From positions 1,426,001 through 1,490,000 of the forward strand of contig NZ_CP088296.1 in assembly GCF_024666595.1 (NCBI RefSeq): a stretch of DNA of 64,000 nt. The letters are read 5' to 3'. The first letter of the stretch is position 1; each line of letters opens with the position of its first letter. Source of the stretch: Sphingomonas sp. J315 (lineage in GTDB: Bacteria > Pseudomonadota > Alphaproteobacteria > Sphingomonadales > Sphingomonadaceae). The notes beneath the pieces were generated by a model. The model saw only the letters and a program-made list of their open reading frames with translations, was not told the DNA's origin and did not search any database. The translations under genes and the position numbers were made by a program. Positions 17,966 to 27,502 of this stretch are shown piece after piece.

Positions 17966-19255
17966 TTGGCGAACGTCGCGGTGATCGGCGCCCAATGGGG
18001 CGATGAGGGCAAGGGCAAGATCGTCGACTGGCTCGCCAGCCGCGCCGACCTCGTCGTCCGATTTCAGGGCGGGCACAATGCGGGCCACACGCTGGTTGTG
18101 GGCGACAAGGTGTACAAGCTGTCGCTGCTCCCTTCCGGACTGGTACGCGGGACACTGTCGCTGATCGGCAATGGCGTGGTGTTCGACCCTTGGCATTTCC
18201 GCGACGAGATGGAGAAGCTGCGCGCGCAGGGCGTGGAGATCACGCCGGAAACGCTGCAGGTCGCCGAGACCGCGCCGCTGATCCTGCCCTTTCACCGCGA
18301 CCTCGACGCGCTGCGCGAGGATGCGAGCGGCGCGGGCAAGATCGGCACGACGCGGCGCGGCATCGGACCGGCCTATGAGGACAAGGTCGGCCGCCGCGCG
18401 ATCCGCGTGTGCGACCTGGCGCATCTCGACGATCTCGGGCCGCAGCTCGACCGGCTGTGCGCGCATCACGACGCGCTGCGCGCCGGCTTCGGCCAGCCGC
18501 CGATCGACCGCGACCGGCTGCTCGAGGAGCTGCGCGAGATCGCGCCGTCGGTGCTGCCCTATGCCGCGCCGGTGTGGCTGACGCTGAAGGGCGCGAAGGA
18601 AGCGGGCAAGCGCATCCTGTTCGAGGGCGCGCAGGGCGCGCTGCTCGACATCGACCATGGCACATATCCCTTCGTCACCTCGTCCAACACGGTGAGCGGG
18701 TCGGCGGCGTCGGGCTCCGGCCTTGGTCCGGGGTCGGTCGGCTTCGTGCTGGGGATCGTCAAGGCGTACACGACGCGCGTCGGCTCCGGCCCGTTCCCGA
18801 GCGAGCAGGATAACGAGGTGGGCGAACTGCTCGGCACGCGCGGCCGCGAGTTCGGCGTGGTGACGGGGCGCAAGCGCCGCTGTGGCTGGTTCGACGCGGT
18901 GCTGGTGCGCCAGTCGGTCGCGCTGAGCGGGGTCACCGGCATCGCGCTGACCAAACTCGACATTCTCGACGGCATGGAGACGCTGAAGATCTGCACCGGC
19001 TATACCGTCGGCGACAAGCATTACGACTATCTGCCGCCCAGCCCGCAGGATCAGGCGCGCGCGGTCGCGGTCTATGAGGAGATCGAGGGCTGGAGCGAGT
19101 CGACTGCCGGCGCGCGCAGCTGGGCACAGCTGCCGGCACAGGCGATCAAATATATCCGCCGGATCGAGGAGTTGATCGGCTGTCCGGTGGCGCTGGTGTC
19201 GACCAGCCCCGAGCGGGAGGACACGATCCTGGTCCGCGATCCGTTCGCGGACTGA
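17966..19255 (+). CDS. purA: Adenylosuccinate synthetase
   Basis: 429 residues from a TTG start ([23 protein letters not shown]). It has the GTP-binding [15 protein letters not shown], the IMP loop [12 protein letters not shown] and the C-terminal [12 protein letters not shown]. The enzyme condenses IMP and aspartate with GTP to adenylosuccinate, first committed step of AMP synthesis. Transcribed alone; followed by a strong palindrome facing the next gene. Confidence 0.97.
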   Translation: MANVAVIGAQWGDEGKGKIVDWLASRADLVVRFQGGHNAGHTLVVGDKVYKLSLLPSGLVRGTLSLIGNGVVFDPWHFRDEMEKLRAQGVEITPETLQVAETAPLILPFHRDLDALREDASGAGKIGTTRRGIGPAYEDKVGRRAIRVCDLAHLDDLGPQLDRLCAHHDALRAGFGQPPIDRDRLLEELREIAPSVLPYAAPVWLTLKGAKEAGKRILFEGAQGALLDIDHGTYPFVTSSNTVSGSAASGSGLGPGSVGFVLGIVKAYTTRVGSGPFPSEQDNEVGELLGTRGREFGVVTGRKRRCGWFDAVLVRQSVALSGVTGIALTKLDILDGMETLKICTGYTVGDKHYDYLPPSPQDQARAVAVYEEIEGWSESTAGARSWAQLPAQAIKYIRRIEELIGCPVALVSTSPEREDTILVRDPFAD

Positions 19256-19260
19256 TGTGA

Positions 19261-19286
19261 CCCGGACGCGGCGCGCCGCGCCCGGG
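19261..19286. terminator. Palindrome between converging genes, likely terminator
   Basis: CCCGG-AC-GCGGCG followed directly by CGCCGC-GC-CCGGG, a fully symmetric 26-bp palindrome between the purA stop and the convergent small gene. It lacks a T-run, so termination is inferred from strength and position. Confidence 0.45.
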
Positions 19287-19297
19287 GACGAAACAGG

Positions 19298-19534
19298 TCA
19301 GTAGAAGGTCGAATTGGGCTCGGGCACCGTTTCGGTCCCGTGATGCGTCGGGTCGGCGCTGGGCTCGACATCGGTCCGGTTCGACAAGGTCTCCGGTGCG
19401 GTCGTGTCGTCCGGGACCGCTTCGTTGGTCAGCTCGTTCTGAAGCGGCGGCTCGGCCTGTGGCGTGCCGATCGCCGCGATGGCAGCGGTGGACCCGCCAA
19501 GGGCGATGAGGCTGAACAACGTCTTGTGGCGCAT
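19298..19534 (-). CDS. Small exported hypothetical protein
   Basis: 78 residues with a signal peptide (MRHKTLFSLIALGGSTAAIAAIG) and an acidic, Pro/Thr/Glu-rich tail (VPDDTTAPETLSNRTDVEPSADPTHHGTETVPEPNSTFY) that looks unstructured. AGGAGTGTC stands before the ATG. No family recognised. Its upstream region holds GGGCTGAA (19559-19566) and TTCAGCCC (19593-19600), an inverted pair like the CTGAA/TTCAG elements near 3 kb. Confidence 0.7.
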   Translation of the reverse strand: MRHKTLFSLIALGGSTAAIAAIGTPQAEPPLQNELTNEAVPDDTTAPETLSNRTDVEPSADPTHHGTETVPEPNSTFY

Positions 19535-19639
19535 GAGACACTCCTGACTACCCGACGCGGGCTGAACGCGCGCACGGGGTCAAAAGTCGCATTTCAGCCC
19601 GAACTTTGTCCACATAATCAACCGGTTCAGCGGTTCGGG

Positions 19640-20707
19640 TCAGCCGCATTGCGCGCGGTGGAGCAATTTCTGATCGGCGAGCACCAGCGCCATCATCGCC
19701 TCCACCACCGGCACGCCGCGAATGCCGACACAGGGGTCGTGGCGGCCCTTGGTGCGGATCTCGGTCGCTTCGCCGTCGCGGGTGATGGTTTCGACCGGGG
19801 TCAGGATCGAGCTGGTCGGCTTGAACGCAACGCGCACGCGGACCGGCTGGCCGGTCGAGATGCCGCCCGCAATGCCGCCGGCGTGGTTGGCGAGAAATTC
19901 GGGGCCGTCCGCGCCGGGACGCATCGGATCGGCGTTGGCCTCGCCGGACAAGGCGGCTGCGGCAAATCCGTCGCCGATCTCGACGCCCTTCACCGCATTG
20001 ACGCTCATCATCGCAGCGGCGAGCTCGCTGTCGAGCTTGGCATAGAGCGGCGCGCCCCAGCCCGCCGGAACGCCCGTCGCCGCGCACGCGATCACCGCGC
20101 CGAGCGACGATCCGGCCTTGCGCGCGTCATCGACCAGCGTTTCCCAGCGGGCAGCGGCGTCGGGGTCGGGGCAGAAGAAGGGGTTGTTGCCGATGTCGTT
20201 CGCGTCAAACTTGGCATAGTCGATGGCGTCGCCGCCGATCGCCTCGACCCAGGCGGTAATCGTCACCTCCGGAATCACCAGCCTTGCGACCGCGCCGGCC
20301 GCGACGCGCATTGCCGTCTCACGCGCCGAGGAGCGCCCGCCGCCGCGATAGTCGCGAAAGCCGTATTTGGCGTCATAGGCATAGTCGGCATGACCGGGAC
20401 GATAGGCGGCTGCGACCTCCGAATAATCCTTCGAGCGCTGGTCGACATTGTCGATCAGCAGGCCGATCGGGGTGCCGGTGGTCCGCCCGTCGAATACGCC
20501 GGAGAGGATGCGGACCGCGTCCGGCTCCTGACGCTGCGTGGTAAAGCGCGATGTGCCGGGGCGGCGCTTGTCGAGAAAGGGCTGGATATCGGCTTCGCTG
20601 AGGGTGAGGCCGGGCGGGCAGCCATCGACCACTGCACCGATCGCCGGGCCGTGGCTCTCGCCAAAGGTGGTGAAGCGCAGCACGCGGCCAAAGGTGTTGA
20701 AGCTCAT
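19640..20707 (-). CDS. aroC: Chorismate synthase
   Basis: 355 residues from ATG 20707 ([24 protein letters not shown]). It has the signatures [38 protein letters not shown] and [13 protein letters not shown]. It converts 5-enolpyruvylshikimate-3-phosphate to chorismate using reduced FMN, the last common step to aromatic amino acids. GAGGAG precedes the start. Longer upstream starts add 34 residues unlike the family. Confidence 0.97.
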   Translation of the reverse strand: MSFNTFGRVLRFTTFGESHGPAIGAVVDGCPPGLTLSEADIQPFLDKRRPGTSRFTTQRQEPDAVRILSGVFDGRTTGTPIGLLIDNVDQRSKDYSEVAAAYRPGHADYAYDAKYGFRDYRGGGRSSARETAMRVAAGAVARLVIPEVTITAWVEAIGGDAIDYAKFDANDIGNNPFFCPDPDAAARWETLVDDARKAGSSLGAVIACAATGVPAGWGAPLYAKLDSELAAAMMSVNAVKGVEIGDGFAAAALSGEANADPMRPGADGPEFLANHAGGIAGGISTGQPVRVRVAFKPTSSILTPVETITRDGEATEIRTKGRHDPCVGIRGVPVVEAMMALVLADQKLLHRAQCG

Positions 20708-20777
20708 GGCGTCATCTCCTCGCCCAATCCCAAGCGATTTGGAAGCAAGAAGGATCGCGGGTCGGAGAAAGCCCGGA

Positions 20778-21305
20778 TCAGGCGTCCTGCGCCAGCGCCG
20801 CGAAGGCACCCGCGTGGCTCGCCACGCCGCGCACCCCGCAGGGCAGCTTTCCGTCCTGCAACGCCAGCGCCATCAGATAGTCACCCGCATAAGGCGAGTC
20901 GAAACCGCGCGCGAGATCGGCGGCATAGCCAAAGCGGCCATAATAGGCCGGATCGCCGAGCACGAAGCTGAGCAGATAGCCCGCATCGCCGAGATGCCGG
21001 TGCCCCGCCGCGATCAGCGCCTCGGCCACGCCCTGTTTCCGGTACGCCGCCTCGACCGCGACGGGGGCGAGCGCGACGGCCGCGAGGGCGACGTCGTTGA
21101 CGCGCACCTCCATCCGGCTGAACGCGACCATGCCCGCAAGCGCGCCGGTCTCCTCGTCATCCGCGACGAGGGTCAGCACCATGTCGCCATCGATACACAG
21201 CCGCTGGACCAGCATCGCCTCATCCGCCGCAGGAAAGCTGCGCCGCAGCAGCGCGTCGATCGCCGCGACGTCGCCGCCGGTGGCGGGGCGGATGGTGATG
21301 GTCAT
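20778..21305 (-). CDS. GNAT-family N-acetyltransferase
   Basis: 175 residues with an N-terminal [18 protein letters not shown], the acetyl-CoA-binding stretch [29 protein letters not shown] (the RKQGVAEAL loop) and [15 protein letters not shown]. The YhbS-like GNAT type acetylates amines; substrate unknown. It starts one base after the fabI stop, so it is the downstream gene of a fabI operon. Confidence 0.88.
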   Translation of the reverse strand: MTITIRPATGGDVAAIDALLRRSFPAADEAMLVQRLCIDGDMVLTLVADDEETGALAGMVAFSRMEVRVNDVALAAVALAPVAVEAAYRKQGVAEALIAAGHRHLGDAGYLLSFVLGDPAYYGRFGYAADLARGFDSPYAGDYLMALALQDGKLPCGVRGVASHAGAFAALAQDA

Positions 21306-21306
21306 C

Positions 21307-22110
21307 TCAGACCAGCGCGATATCCGGGGCGTCTTCGGCCTTCATGCCGATGACGTGGTAGCCGGCGTCGACATGGTGGGTTTCGCCGGTGGTGCCGCTC
21401 GACAGGTCGGACAGGAAATAGAGGCCGGCGCCGCCGACATCCTCGATCGTCACGTTCCGCTTGAGCGGGGCATTCAGCTCGTTCCACTTGAGGATCAGGC
21501 GGAAGTCGCCGATGCCGCTCGCCGCCAGCGTCTTGATCGGACCGGCGCTGATCGCGTTGACGCGGATGTTGTCGCGACCGAGATCGACCGCGAGATACTG
21601 GACGCTGGTCTCCAGTGCAGCCTTGGCCACGCCCATCACGTTATAATGCGGGATGACCTTCTCCGCGCCGTAATAGCTGAGCGTCAGCAGCGATCCGCCG
21701 TTCGGCATCATCGCGCTCGCGCGCTTGGCCACCGCGACGAACGAATAGACGCTGATGTTCATCGTCATCAGGAAATTGTCGAGGCTGGTGTCGACATAGC
21801 CGCCGCGCAGCTCGTTCTTGTCCGAGAAGCCGATCGCATGGACGACGAAGTCGATCGTCGGCCAGCGGCTGGCAAGCGTTTCGAACGCGGTGTCGAGCGC
21901 GTCCATGTTGCTGACATCGCAGTCGATCAGGAAGTCGCTGCCCAGCTCTTCCGCGAGCGGGCGCACGCGCCGCTCCAGCGCTTCGCCCTGATAGCTGAAT
22001 GCCAGCTCCGCGCCGTGTTCGCGCAGCTTCTTGGCGATCCCCCAGGCGAGCGATCGATCATTGGCGAGCCCCATGATCAGCCCGCGCTTGCCCTGCATCA
22101 ATCCGGTCAC
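21307..22110 (-). CDS. fabI: Enoyl-[acyl-carrier-protein] reductase (NADH)
   Basis: 267 residues of the atypical SDR type: nucleotide motif GLANDRSLAWGIAKKL, the DCDVSN segment, IGFSDKNELRGGYVDTS and the catalytic YNVMGVAK (Tyr-x6-Lys) with an upstream Tyr in SYYGAEKVIPHYN. It reduces trans-2-enoyl-ACP in the last step of each elongation cycle and is the usual target of triclosan-type inhibitors. Preceded by the BrkB gene (4 bases) and followed by the GNAT gene, so three genes are probably cotranscribed. Confidence 0.95.
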   Translation of the reverse strand: MTGLMQGKRGLIMGLANDRSLAWGIAKKLREHGAELAFSYQGEALERRVRPLAEELGSDFLIDCDVSNMDALDTAFETLASRWPTIDFVVHAIGFSDKNELRGGYVDTSLDNFLMTMNISVYSFVAVAKRASAMMPNGGSLLTLSYYGAEKVIPHYNVMGVAKAALETSVQYLAVDLGRDNIRVNAISAGPIKTLAASGIGDFRLILKWNELNAPLKRNVTIEDVGGAGLYFLSDLSSGTTGETHHVDAGYHVIGMKAEDAPDIALV

Positions 22111-22113
22111 GTC

Positions 22114-23049
22114 TTACCCTCCGGTCCCTTCAAGCGGTGTCTCTAACCCGTTCTCGGGCGTTTCTGCCAGTGCCGCGTTGAGTTCGGCGCCGATAACGAC
22201 CCCGAAGCCGATGAGGAAGAAGAAGATGAGTGCAACCATCACGCCAGCGAGGCTGCCATAGGTCAGGCCATAGCCGCCAAACGAGCTGATCACCTCGGGA
22301 AGCGCGGCCGTGCAACCCATCCACCAAAGAGTCACAAAGGCCGGGCCTGGCCATTTGGGGCATTCGGACTTGCGGTAACGCGACGGAGTGAGCGTGTAGA
22401 ACAGAATGTAGAGCGCGCCGAACAAGGCGATGGCGGGCGCGACCTTGGTCAGCGAGATCATCCGCGCCGCGTCCGACGCGAAAGGAAGGACGCGCAGGAT
22501 GAACTGTTCCGCGCCGATCAGCAGCACCTGGAAACTGAATGCCATCATTGCCAATATCACCGATGCGATAACCATGCCGATGGTGGCCAGTTTGAGCCGC
22601 CAGAAGGGCGTGCCCGACGGGATACCATAGGCCTGACGCAGGATGGATCGCACGGTTTCGATGAAGCCCGACGTGGTCCACAGCCCGACCAGCGCGCCCA
22701 GCCACAGCAGCGACCCCGAGCGCGCGTCGAGCACTTCGAGGATGGCAGGCCGCAGCAGATCGGCGACTTCGGGGGGCACGGTGCGCAGGAATGCAGCCAC
22801 CGCCTGAAGCCCGTCGCCCGTGCGCCCGACCAGCCGCGCCACTGCGGTCGCGACGATGAAGAACGGGAAGAGCGTGACCAGGCTCAAATAGGCAAGGTTG
22901 CCGGCATGGGTGAAGCCATCGGTATAGGCACCGACCGCCACCCGCCTGGCTACCTCGATCGCCCGGTCCGTGACGCCGAGGTCGGACAGCCTTTTGTGAA
23001 AGCCGTGCCGCCGCGCTTCAGGCGATTCGGGGGATACGGGTTCGGTCAC
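22114..23049 (-). CDS. YihY/virulence factor BrkB family membrane protein
   Basis: 311 residues with about six hydrophobic segments (LAYLSLVTLFPFFIVATAVA; LLWLGALVGLWTTSGFIETVRS; LATIGMVIASVILAMMAFSF; VAPAIALFGALYILFYTLTP; and the C-terminal GVMVALIFFFLIGFGVVIGAEL). These are typical of the YihY/BrkB family of inner-membrane proteins. The family is widespread and its transported or bound substrate is not agreed. It lies directly upstream of fabI with a 3-base gap, suggesting a link to envelope lipid synthesis, which is inference. Confidence 0.88.
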   Translation of the reverse strand: MTEPVSPESPEARRHGFHKRLSDLGVTDRAIEVARRVAVGAYTDGFTHAGNLAYLSLVTLFPFFIVATAVARLVGRTGDGLQAVAAFLRTVPPEVADLLRPAILEVLDARSGSLLWLGALVGLWTTSGFIETVRSILRQAYGIPSGTPFWRLKLATIGMVIASVILAMMAFSFQVLLIGAEQFILRVLPFASDAARMISLTKVAPAIALFGALYILFYTLTPSRYRKSECPKWPGPAFVTLWWMGCTAALPEVISSFGGYGLTYGSLAGVMVALIFFFLIGFGVVIGAELNAALAETPENGLETPLEGTGG

Positions 23050-23058
23050 GCTATCCGT

Positions 23059-24009
23059 TCAGACGCCCAGCCGGGCGCGCGGGTTCCCCTGATCGGTCCA
23101 GTCGGCGACGAACTCCGCGAGCTTCGGGTCTGATCCCGGTATCTCGATCATCAGCGTGGCGAGCAGGTCGCCGCGCGCGCCCTTGCCGTGGAAGCCGCGA
23201 TCCTTGAGCCGCAAGGTCTTGCCCGAACTCGACCCGGCGGGAACCTTGAGGTTCACCGGGCCCTCCGGCGTCGGCACGCGCACGCTCGCCCCCGCGACGG
23301 CTTCCTTGAGCGTGATCGGCAGGTCGAGGCGGATATGATCGCCGTCGCGAGTGAAGAATCGGTGCGGTTCGATCTCGATCGTCACGATCGCATCGCCATT
23401 GCCGCCCGGGCCGGAATCGCCCTTGCCCGACAGCCGCATCTGGGTGCCGGTCTCGACCCCCTTGGGCAGCTTGAGGTCGATGGTCGATCCGTCGCGCAGC
23501 TGGATCCGCTGGGGCTTCAGCGCTGCGGCATCCTCGAACGGCACGCGCAGCCGGTATGCTACATTGGCGCCCTTGGCCGGAGGAGGGCGGCGACCGAAGC
23601 CGCTGGAAAAGCCGCCCTGCTGCCCGCCGAACCCGCCGCCTGCGCGACCACCGAACAACCCTTCGAGGATATCCTCGAACCCGGCATCGCCACCGCCGCC
23701 GAAATCGAACTGCGACCCGCCGGGACGAAAGCCGCCCTGCGGTCCGCCGCGCGCACCGCCGAACCCTGCGCCAAACGGCGAGGTCGGGTTGCCGTCGCCG
23801 TCGATCTCGCCGCGATCGAACCGCGCGCGCTTGTCCTTGTCCATCAGCAGGTCGTACGCCTGCGTCACGGTGCTGAACTTCTCGGCGGCCTTGGGATTGT
23901 CCTTGTTGCGGTCGGGGTGCAGCTCCTTGGCGAGCTTGCGATACGCCTTCTTGACCTCATCCTCGCTGGCCCCGCGCGAGATACCCAAAGTCGAATACGG
24001 ATCGGCCAC
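23059..24009 (-). CDS. DnaJ-type chaperone without zinc finger (CbpA-like)
   Basis: 316 residues. The N-terminal J domain (DPYSTLGISRGASEDEVKKAYR with HPD at about residue 32) is followed by a Gly/Phe-rich linker (residues about 75-145), then two DnaJ C-terminal beta domains (RLRVPFEDAAALKPQRIQL; LDLPITLKEAVAGASVRVPTPEG). The CxxCxGxG zinc repeats of DnaJ are absent. Such class II J-proteins stimulate DnaK ATPase and present clients. Nine bases upstream of brkB on the same strand. Confidence 0.9.
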   Translation of the reverse strand: MADPYSTLGISRGASEDEVKKAYRKLAKELHPDRNKDNPKAAEKFSTVTQAYDLLMDKDKRARFDRGEIDGDGNPTSPFGAGFGGARGGPQGGFRPGGSQFDFGGGGDAGFEDILEGLFGGRAGGGFGGQQGGFSSGFGRRPPPAKGANVAYRLRVPFEDAAALKPQRIQLRDGSTIDLKLPKGVETGTQMRLSGKGDSGPGGNGDAIVTIEIEPHRFFTRDGDHIRLDLPITLKEAVAGASVRVPTPEGPVNLKVPAGSSSGKTLRLKDRGFHGKGARGDLLATLMIEIPGSDPKLAEFVADWTDQGNPRARLGV

Positions 24010-24088
24010 GATGTTTCCCTGTTGATGCTCGTTCAGCGTATTATCCCGCTACATCGGCGCGGCGGGGGGAGAGTGCAAGGGTTGGCGC

Positions 24089-24967
24089 CTATTCGAGCGG
24101 CTCGACATCCACCGACACCGCCATGTTCTGCGCGCCGGATCCCAGCACGATGCCGTCGATCGGGGCAATGTCGGTATAGTCGCGGCCGATCGCGATGATG
24201 ACATGGTCGCTCGCCATCCAGATGCCGTTGGTCGGATCGACCCCGACCCAGCCGCGCTCCGGCCCGCACCACAACAGCACCCAGGCATGGGTCGCGTCGG
24301 CCCCGACGAGGCGCGGCTGACCGGGCGGCGGGAGGGTGCGCAGATAGCCGGAGGCATAGGCGGCGGGGAGACCGGCGGCGCGCAGGCCCGAGATCATGAT
24401 CTGCGCGAAGTCCTGACATACGCCGCCGCGCTTCAGGAATGCTTCGTGCGGAGGCGTGTCGACCAGAGTCGCGGTCGGATCGAAGTCGAACTCGCTCTGG
24501 ATGCGGCGGGCGAGGCCGATGGCGGCGTCCAGCGCGCCGCGTTGCGGGTCCAGTTCCTGCGCGCACCACTCCGCAATGTCGCGGTCGAGCGGGATCAGGG
24601 GCGAGGGGAAGAGATAGGAGGCGGGGCTGGCTGGTCCTGCATCGCGGCTGGCGCGCGCCTGCGCGGCGATCTGCGCCAGCGTCGGATCATTCGGCGCGGG
24701 CAGCGGCACCGGGCGGTCGACGGTGATGGTGCAGCGGCTTTCGATCGTCAGGCTGCGCACCGCCTGAGTCACCACCAGCCGGACGACATTGGCGAGGCCA
24801 GCCTCGGCGCGGGCGGGCGCGGTATCGCCGCCGGGCTCGATGCTCAGGCTATAGTCGTGCAGCTGCTGCCCCGACCAGTGGATCGGCTTCAGCCGCAGGT
24901 TGCAGCGGGCGAAGCCGACCGGCTCGCCATAGTCGAATGTCGTGACGTGGCGGATGGCGTAGCGCAT
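24089..24967 (-). CDS. Transglutaminase-like cysteine peptidase family protein
   Basis: 292 residues. N-terminal beta domain (MRYAIRHVTTFDYGEPVGFARCNLRLKP), then the transglutaminase core with catalytic Cys in KRGGVCQDFAQIMISGLRAAGLPA, His in DATHAWVLLWCGP and Asp in VGVDPTNG. Bacterial members of this type are usually encoded beside a circularly permuted ATP-grasp and an alpha-E protein, as here: its ATG overlaps the stop of the fused ATP-grasp/alpha-E gene (TGATG). The family is predicted to cleave or transfer amide bonds in small peptides. Substrate unknown. Confidence 0.9.
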   Translation of the reverse strand: MRYAIRHVTTFDYGEPVGFARCNLRLKPIHWSGQQLHDYSLSIEPGGDTAPARAEAGLANVVRLVVTQAVRSLTIESRCTITVDRPVPLPAPNDPTLAQIAAQARASRDAGPASPASYLFPSPLIPLDRDIAEWCAQELDPQRGALDAAIGLARRIQSEFDFDPTATLVDTPPHEAFLKRGGVCQDFAQIMISGLRAAGLPAAYASGYLRTLPPPGQPRLVGADATHAWVLLWCGPERGWVGVDPTNGIWMASDHVIIAIGRDYTDIAPIDGIVLGSGAQNMAVSVDVEPLE

Positions 24968-27444
24968 CAGCCGACCACGAGCCCGGAGGCGCGCAGCGGT
25001 TCCGATCCGTGGAGGAAATAGCGGCGCGCGACCGCGTTCGACAGCGCGGCGAGCTTGTTGCCGATCGCGTAAAGCTGGTCGTTGCCGAAATGCGCCGCCT
25101 GCGCGGTCGCGACCATCGCGGCGAGTTCGCGCGCAAGCCCCTGTTGCGGCTCGGCGAGGCCGTCGTCGGACAGCACCGGCAGCGCGTCGAGATGCGCGAC
25201 GATCGCCTCCACCTGAAACGCGATGCCGCGCGGATTGCCGGGGTCGAGCGCGATCAGGTCGAGCGCGGGCACGCGGGCGATGCCGGTCAGGTAACGCTGG
25301 CGATAGCTGATCTGGCTGTCGGCAAGATCGAGCAGCGCGGAGAGGTCGTCGCTCGTCGCATCGGGCTGACCCAATGCGAGCAGCGCCGAAACGGTCGCCA
25401 CCGCGCGCTCGATCCGGCGGCCGAGATCGTGGAAGCGCCAGGCATCGGTGCGGCCCATATGTTCGGACGACAGCCCCGCCAGCGCCGAATAGCGCCGCTG
25501 GAGCGACCCCGCCCGATCGAGCGCGCCGCCGCGCGTCGGATAGGGCGCGTCGAGCAGGCGGATCATGTCGGCGGCAAGCCGGTCGCGGCTGACCGCGCCG
25601 ATCGCGCGCGCCTGACGGTTGATCGCGCGGACGCTGTACCAGCCATCGGCGGCGTCCATCGCGATTTCGGCAAAGCGGGTGAGGTGCGCGCGACCGAGGC
25701 TGTCGGGCGCGGGTGCCGCCCCCGCCTCCACCACCAGCCCGACCAGCCGCCCAACCGTGTCGGCGGCGAGCGCAGCGCCGCTGTCGGCGCTGATCGAATG
25801 GCCGAGCAGCGCGCGGACCACGCCCAGTCGCGCCTCGCCGCGCTCAAGATAGCGGCCGAGCCAGTAGAGATTGTCGGCAACGCGGCTGGGCAGGGTGCCG
25901 GGATTGCGGCGCAGCTGGGTGGTATCGCTCGGCTGGAGCAGGGTCACCGGTGCGACCGGCGCGTCGCCATGGATCACGACATCGGCGGACCAGTTGCCCT
26001 CCCCCATCACCGCCGCACGCGCGTCGGGCTTGTCGCCGATCTGCGCGAAGCCGCCGGGCATGACATGCCAGCTGCCGTCCGCTCCGCGCGCCGCGAACAC
26101 GCGCAGCGTGAAGGGTCGCGCTTCGAGCCGCCCGTCGCTGACCACCGGCATGGTCGAAAGGCGCACGACCTCCTGCCCGACATAATCCTGCGGGCGGCGT
26201 TCGAAGTCGGCGAGCAGCGCGGCGCGGGTGTCGGGCGACAGTGCCGATCCCAGCATCGCGTCGGACAGGACATTGGTCGCGACGCCGAATGCGGGAGCGA
26301 TCACCATATTGTCGAGGTCGCTCGCGACTTCGGCGCATTCGCGCGGCTGGCCGCACCACCAAGTCGCGATATTGGCGAGCTTCAGGCTCTCGCCGGTCAG
26401 CCGCGCGCAGACGCGCGGCAGGAAGGCGGCGAAGGCGGGTGCCTCCAGCATCCCCGCGCCGGGCGAGTTGGCGATCACCACCTCCCCCTGCGCCATCGCG
26501 TCGATCAGTCCCGGCACCCCGATCGCCGAATGCGAATCGAACGCGAGCGGGTCGATCATCCGAGGATCGACGCGCCGCCACAGCGCATCGACGCGCTTCA
26601 GCCCCGCGATGGTGCGCAGATAGACCCGGTCGTCGAGCACGGCGAGGTCGCCGCCCTCTACCAGCAGGAAACCGAGATAGCGTGCGAGATGCGCCTGTTC
26701 GGCATAGCTGGGGTTGAGGCGTCCCGGCGTCAGCAGCCCGATGCGCGGATCGCTGCGGCGGCAACGCGCGGCGATGCCTTCGCGAAACGCCGCGAAGAAC
26801 GGCGCATGCCGCTCGATATTGAGCCGTTCCTGCAACCCGCCCAGCATGCGCGCGATGGCGAGCCGGTTTTCCAGCGCATAGCCCGCCCCCGCCGGCGCGC
26901 GCAGATGATCGGCGAGCACCCGCCACTCGCCCGCCGGGCCCCGGCACAAGTCGAACGCGACAAAGTGGAGGTGGCATCCGCCAGGCGGCTCCAGCCCCAT
27001 CATCGGACGCAGGAAATAGGGGCTGCCGGTCAACAGGCTCGCGGGCAGGCTGCCGCCCTGAACTAGCGTCTGCGGGCCGTAGCAATCGGCGAGCACCGCT
27101 TCGAACAGCTCGGCGCGTTGCGCCACGCCAGCCTCGATCCCCTGCCATTCGGTCTTGTCGATCAGCAGCGGGACGGGCGACAGGGGCCAGGGGCGCTCCT
27201 CCCCCTCCCCCGCGATGCGGAAGCCGGTGCCGATATCTTCGGCATGGCGCTGCGCCTTTTCGCGCGCGGCGGTCAGATCTTCGCCCGCGCGTTCGGCCAG
27301 TTCCTCCAGCGCCGCGTTCCACGCCGGATCGTCGAGCCCGGCGGCGTAGAGCATATCGGTCGCGGGCGTGGCGGCGCGATAATCGGTCAGCCAGCGCCGC
27401 GCGATCGTCGCCGTGTCATATGTGTCCGCCACAGCGATCGCCAT
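24967..27444 (-). CDS. Fusion of circularly permuted ATP-grasp type 2 and alpha-E domain
   Basis: 825 residues. About residues 1-480 are a circularly permuted ATP-grasp type 2 (LLTPGRLNPSYAEQAHLARYLGFLLVEGGDL, VIANSPGAGMLEAPAFAAFLPRV, ERRPQDYVGQEVVRLSTMP, FTLRVFAARG). About 510-820 are an all-helical alpha-E domain (RVADNLYWLGRYLERGEARLGVVRALLG, DAWRFHDLGRRIERAVATVSALLALG). The two are separate genes in many bacteria and fused here. Together with the coupled transglutaminase they form a set predicted to make or process a peptide or amide-linked product; no product is known. Gene order ATP-grasp/alpha-E then transglutaminase. Confidence 0.9.
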   Translation of the reverse strand: MAIAVADTYDTATIARRWLTDYRAATPATDMLYAAGLDDPAWNAALEELAERAGEDLTAAREKAQRHAEDIGTGFRIAGEGEERPWPLSPVPLLIDKTEWQGIEAGVAQRAELFEAVLADCYGPQTLVQGGSLPASLLTGSPYFLRPMMGLEPPGGCHLHFVAFDLCRGPAGEWRVLADHLRAPAGAGYALENRLAIARMLGGLQERLNIERHAPFFAAFREGIAARCRRSDPRIGLLTPGRLNPSYAEQAHLARYLGFLLVEGGDLAVLDDRVYLRTIAGLKRVDALWRRVDPRMIDPLAFDSHSAIGVPGLIDAMAQGEVVIANSPGAGMLEAPAFAAFLPRVCARLTGESLKLANIATWWCGQPRECAEVASDLDNMVIAPAFGVATNVLSDAMLGSALSPDTRAALLADFERRPQDYVGQEVVRLSTMPVVSDGRLEARPFTLRVFAARGADGSWHVMPGGFAQIGDKPDARAAVMGEGNWSADVVIHGDAPVAPVTLLQPSDTTQLRRNPGTLPSRVADNLYWLGRYLERGEARLGVVRALLGHSISADSGAALAADTVGRLVGLVVEAGAAPAPDSLGRAHLTRFAEIAMDAADGWYSVRAINRQARAIGAVSRDRLAADMIRLLDAPYPTRGGALDRAGSLQRRYSALAGLSSEHMGRTDAWRFHDLGRRIERAVATVSALLALGQPDATSDDLSALLDLADSQISYRQRYLTGIARVPALDLIALDPGNPRGIAFQVEAIVAHLDALPVLSDDGLAEPQQGLARELAAMVATAQAAHFGNDQLYAIGNKLAALSNAVARRYFLHGSEPLRASGLVVG

Positions 27445-27502
27445 TCAGTGCCCCCTTCGACGGACTGTGTGTGACGGGCCATGCTCGCGGGTGCAACAAG
27501 CT

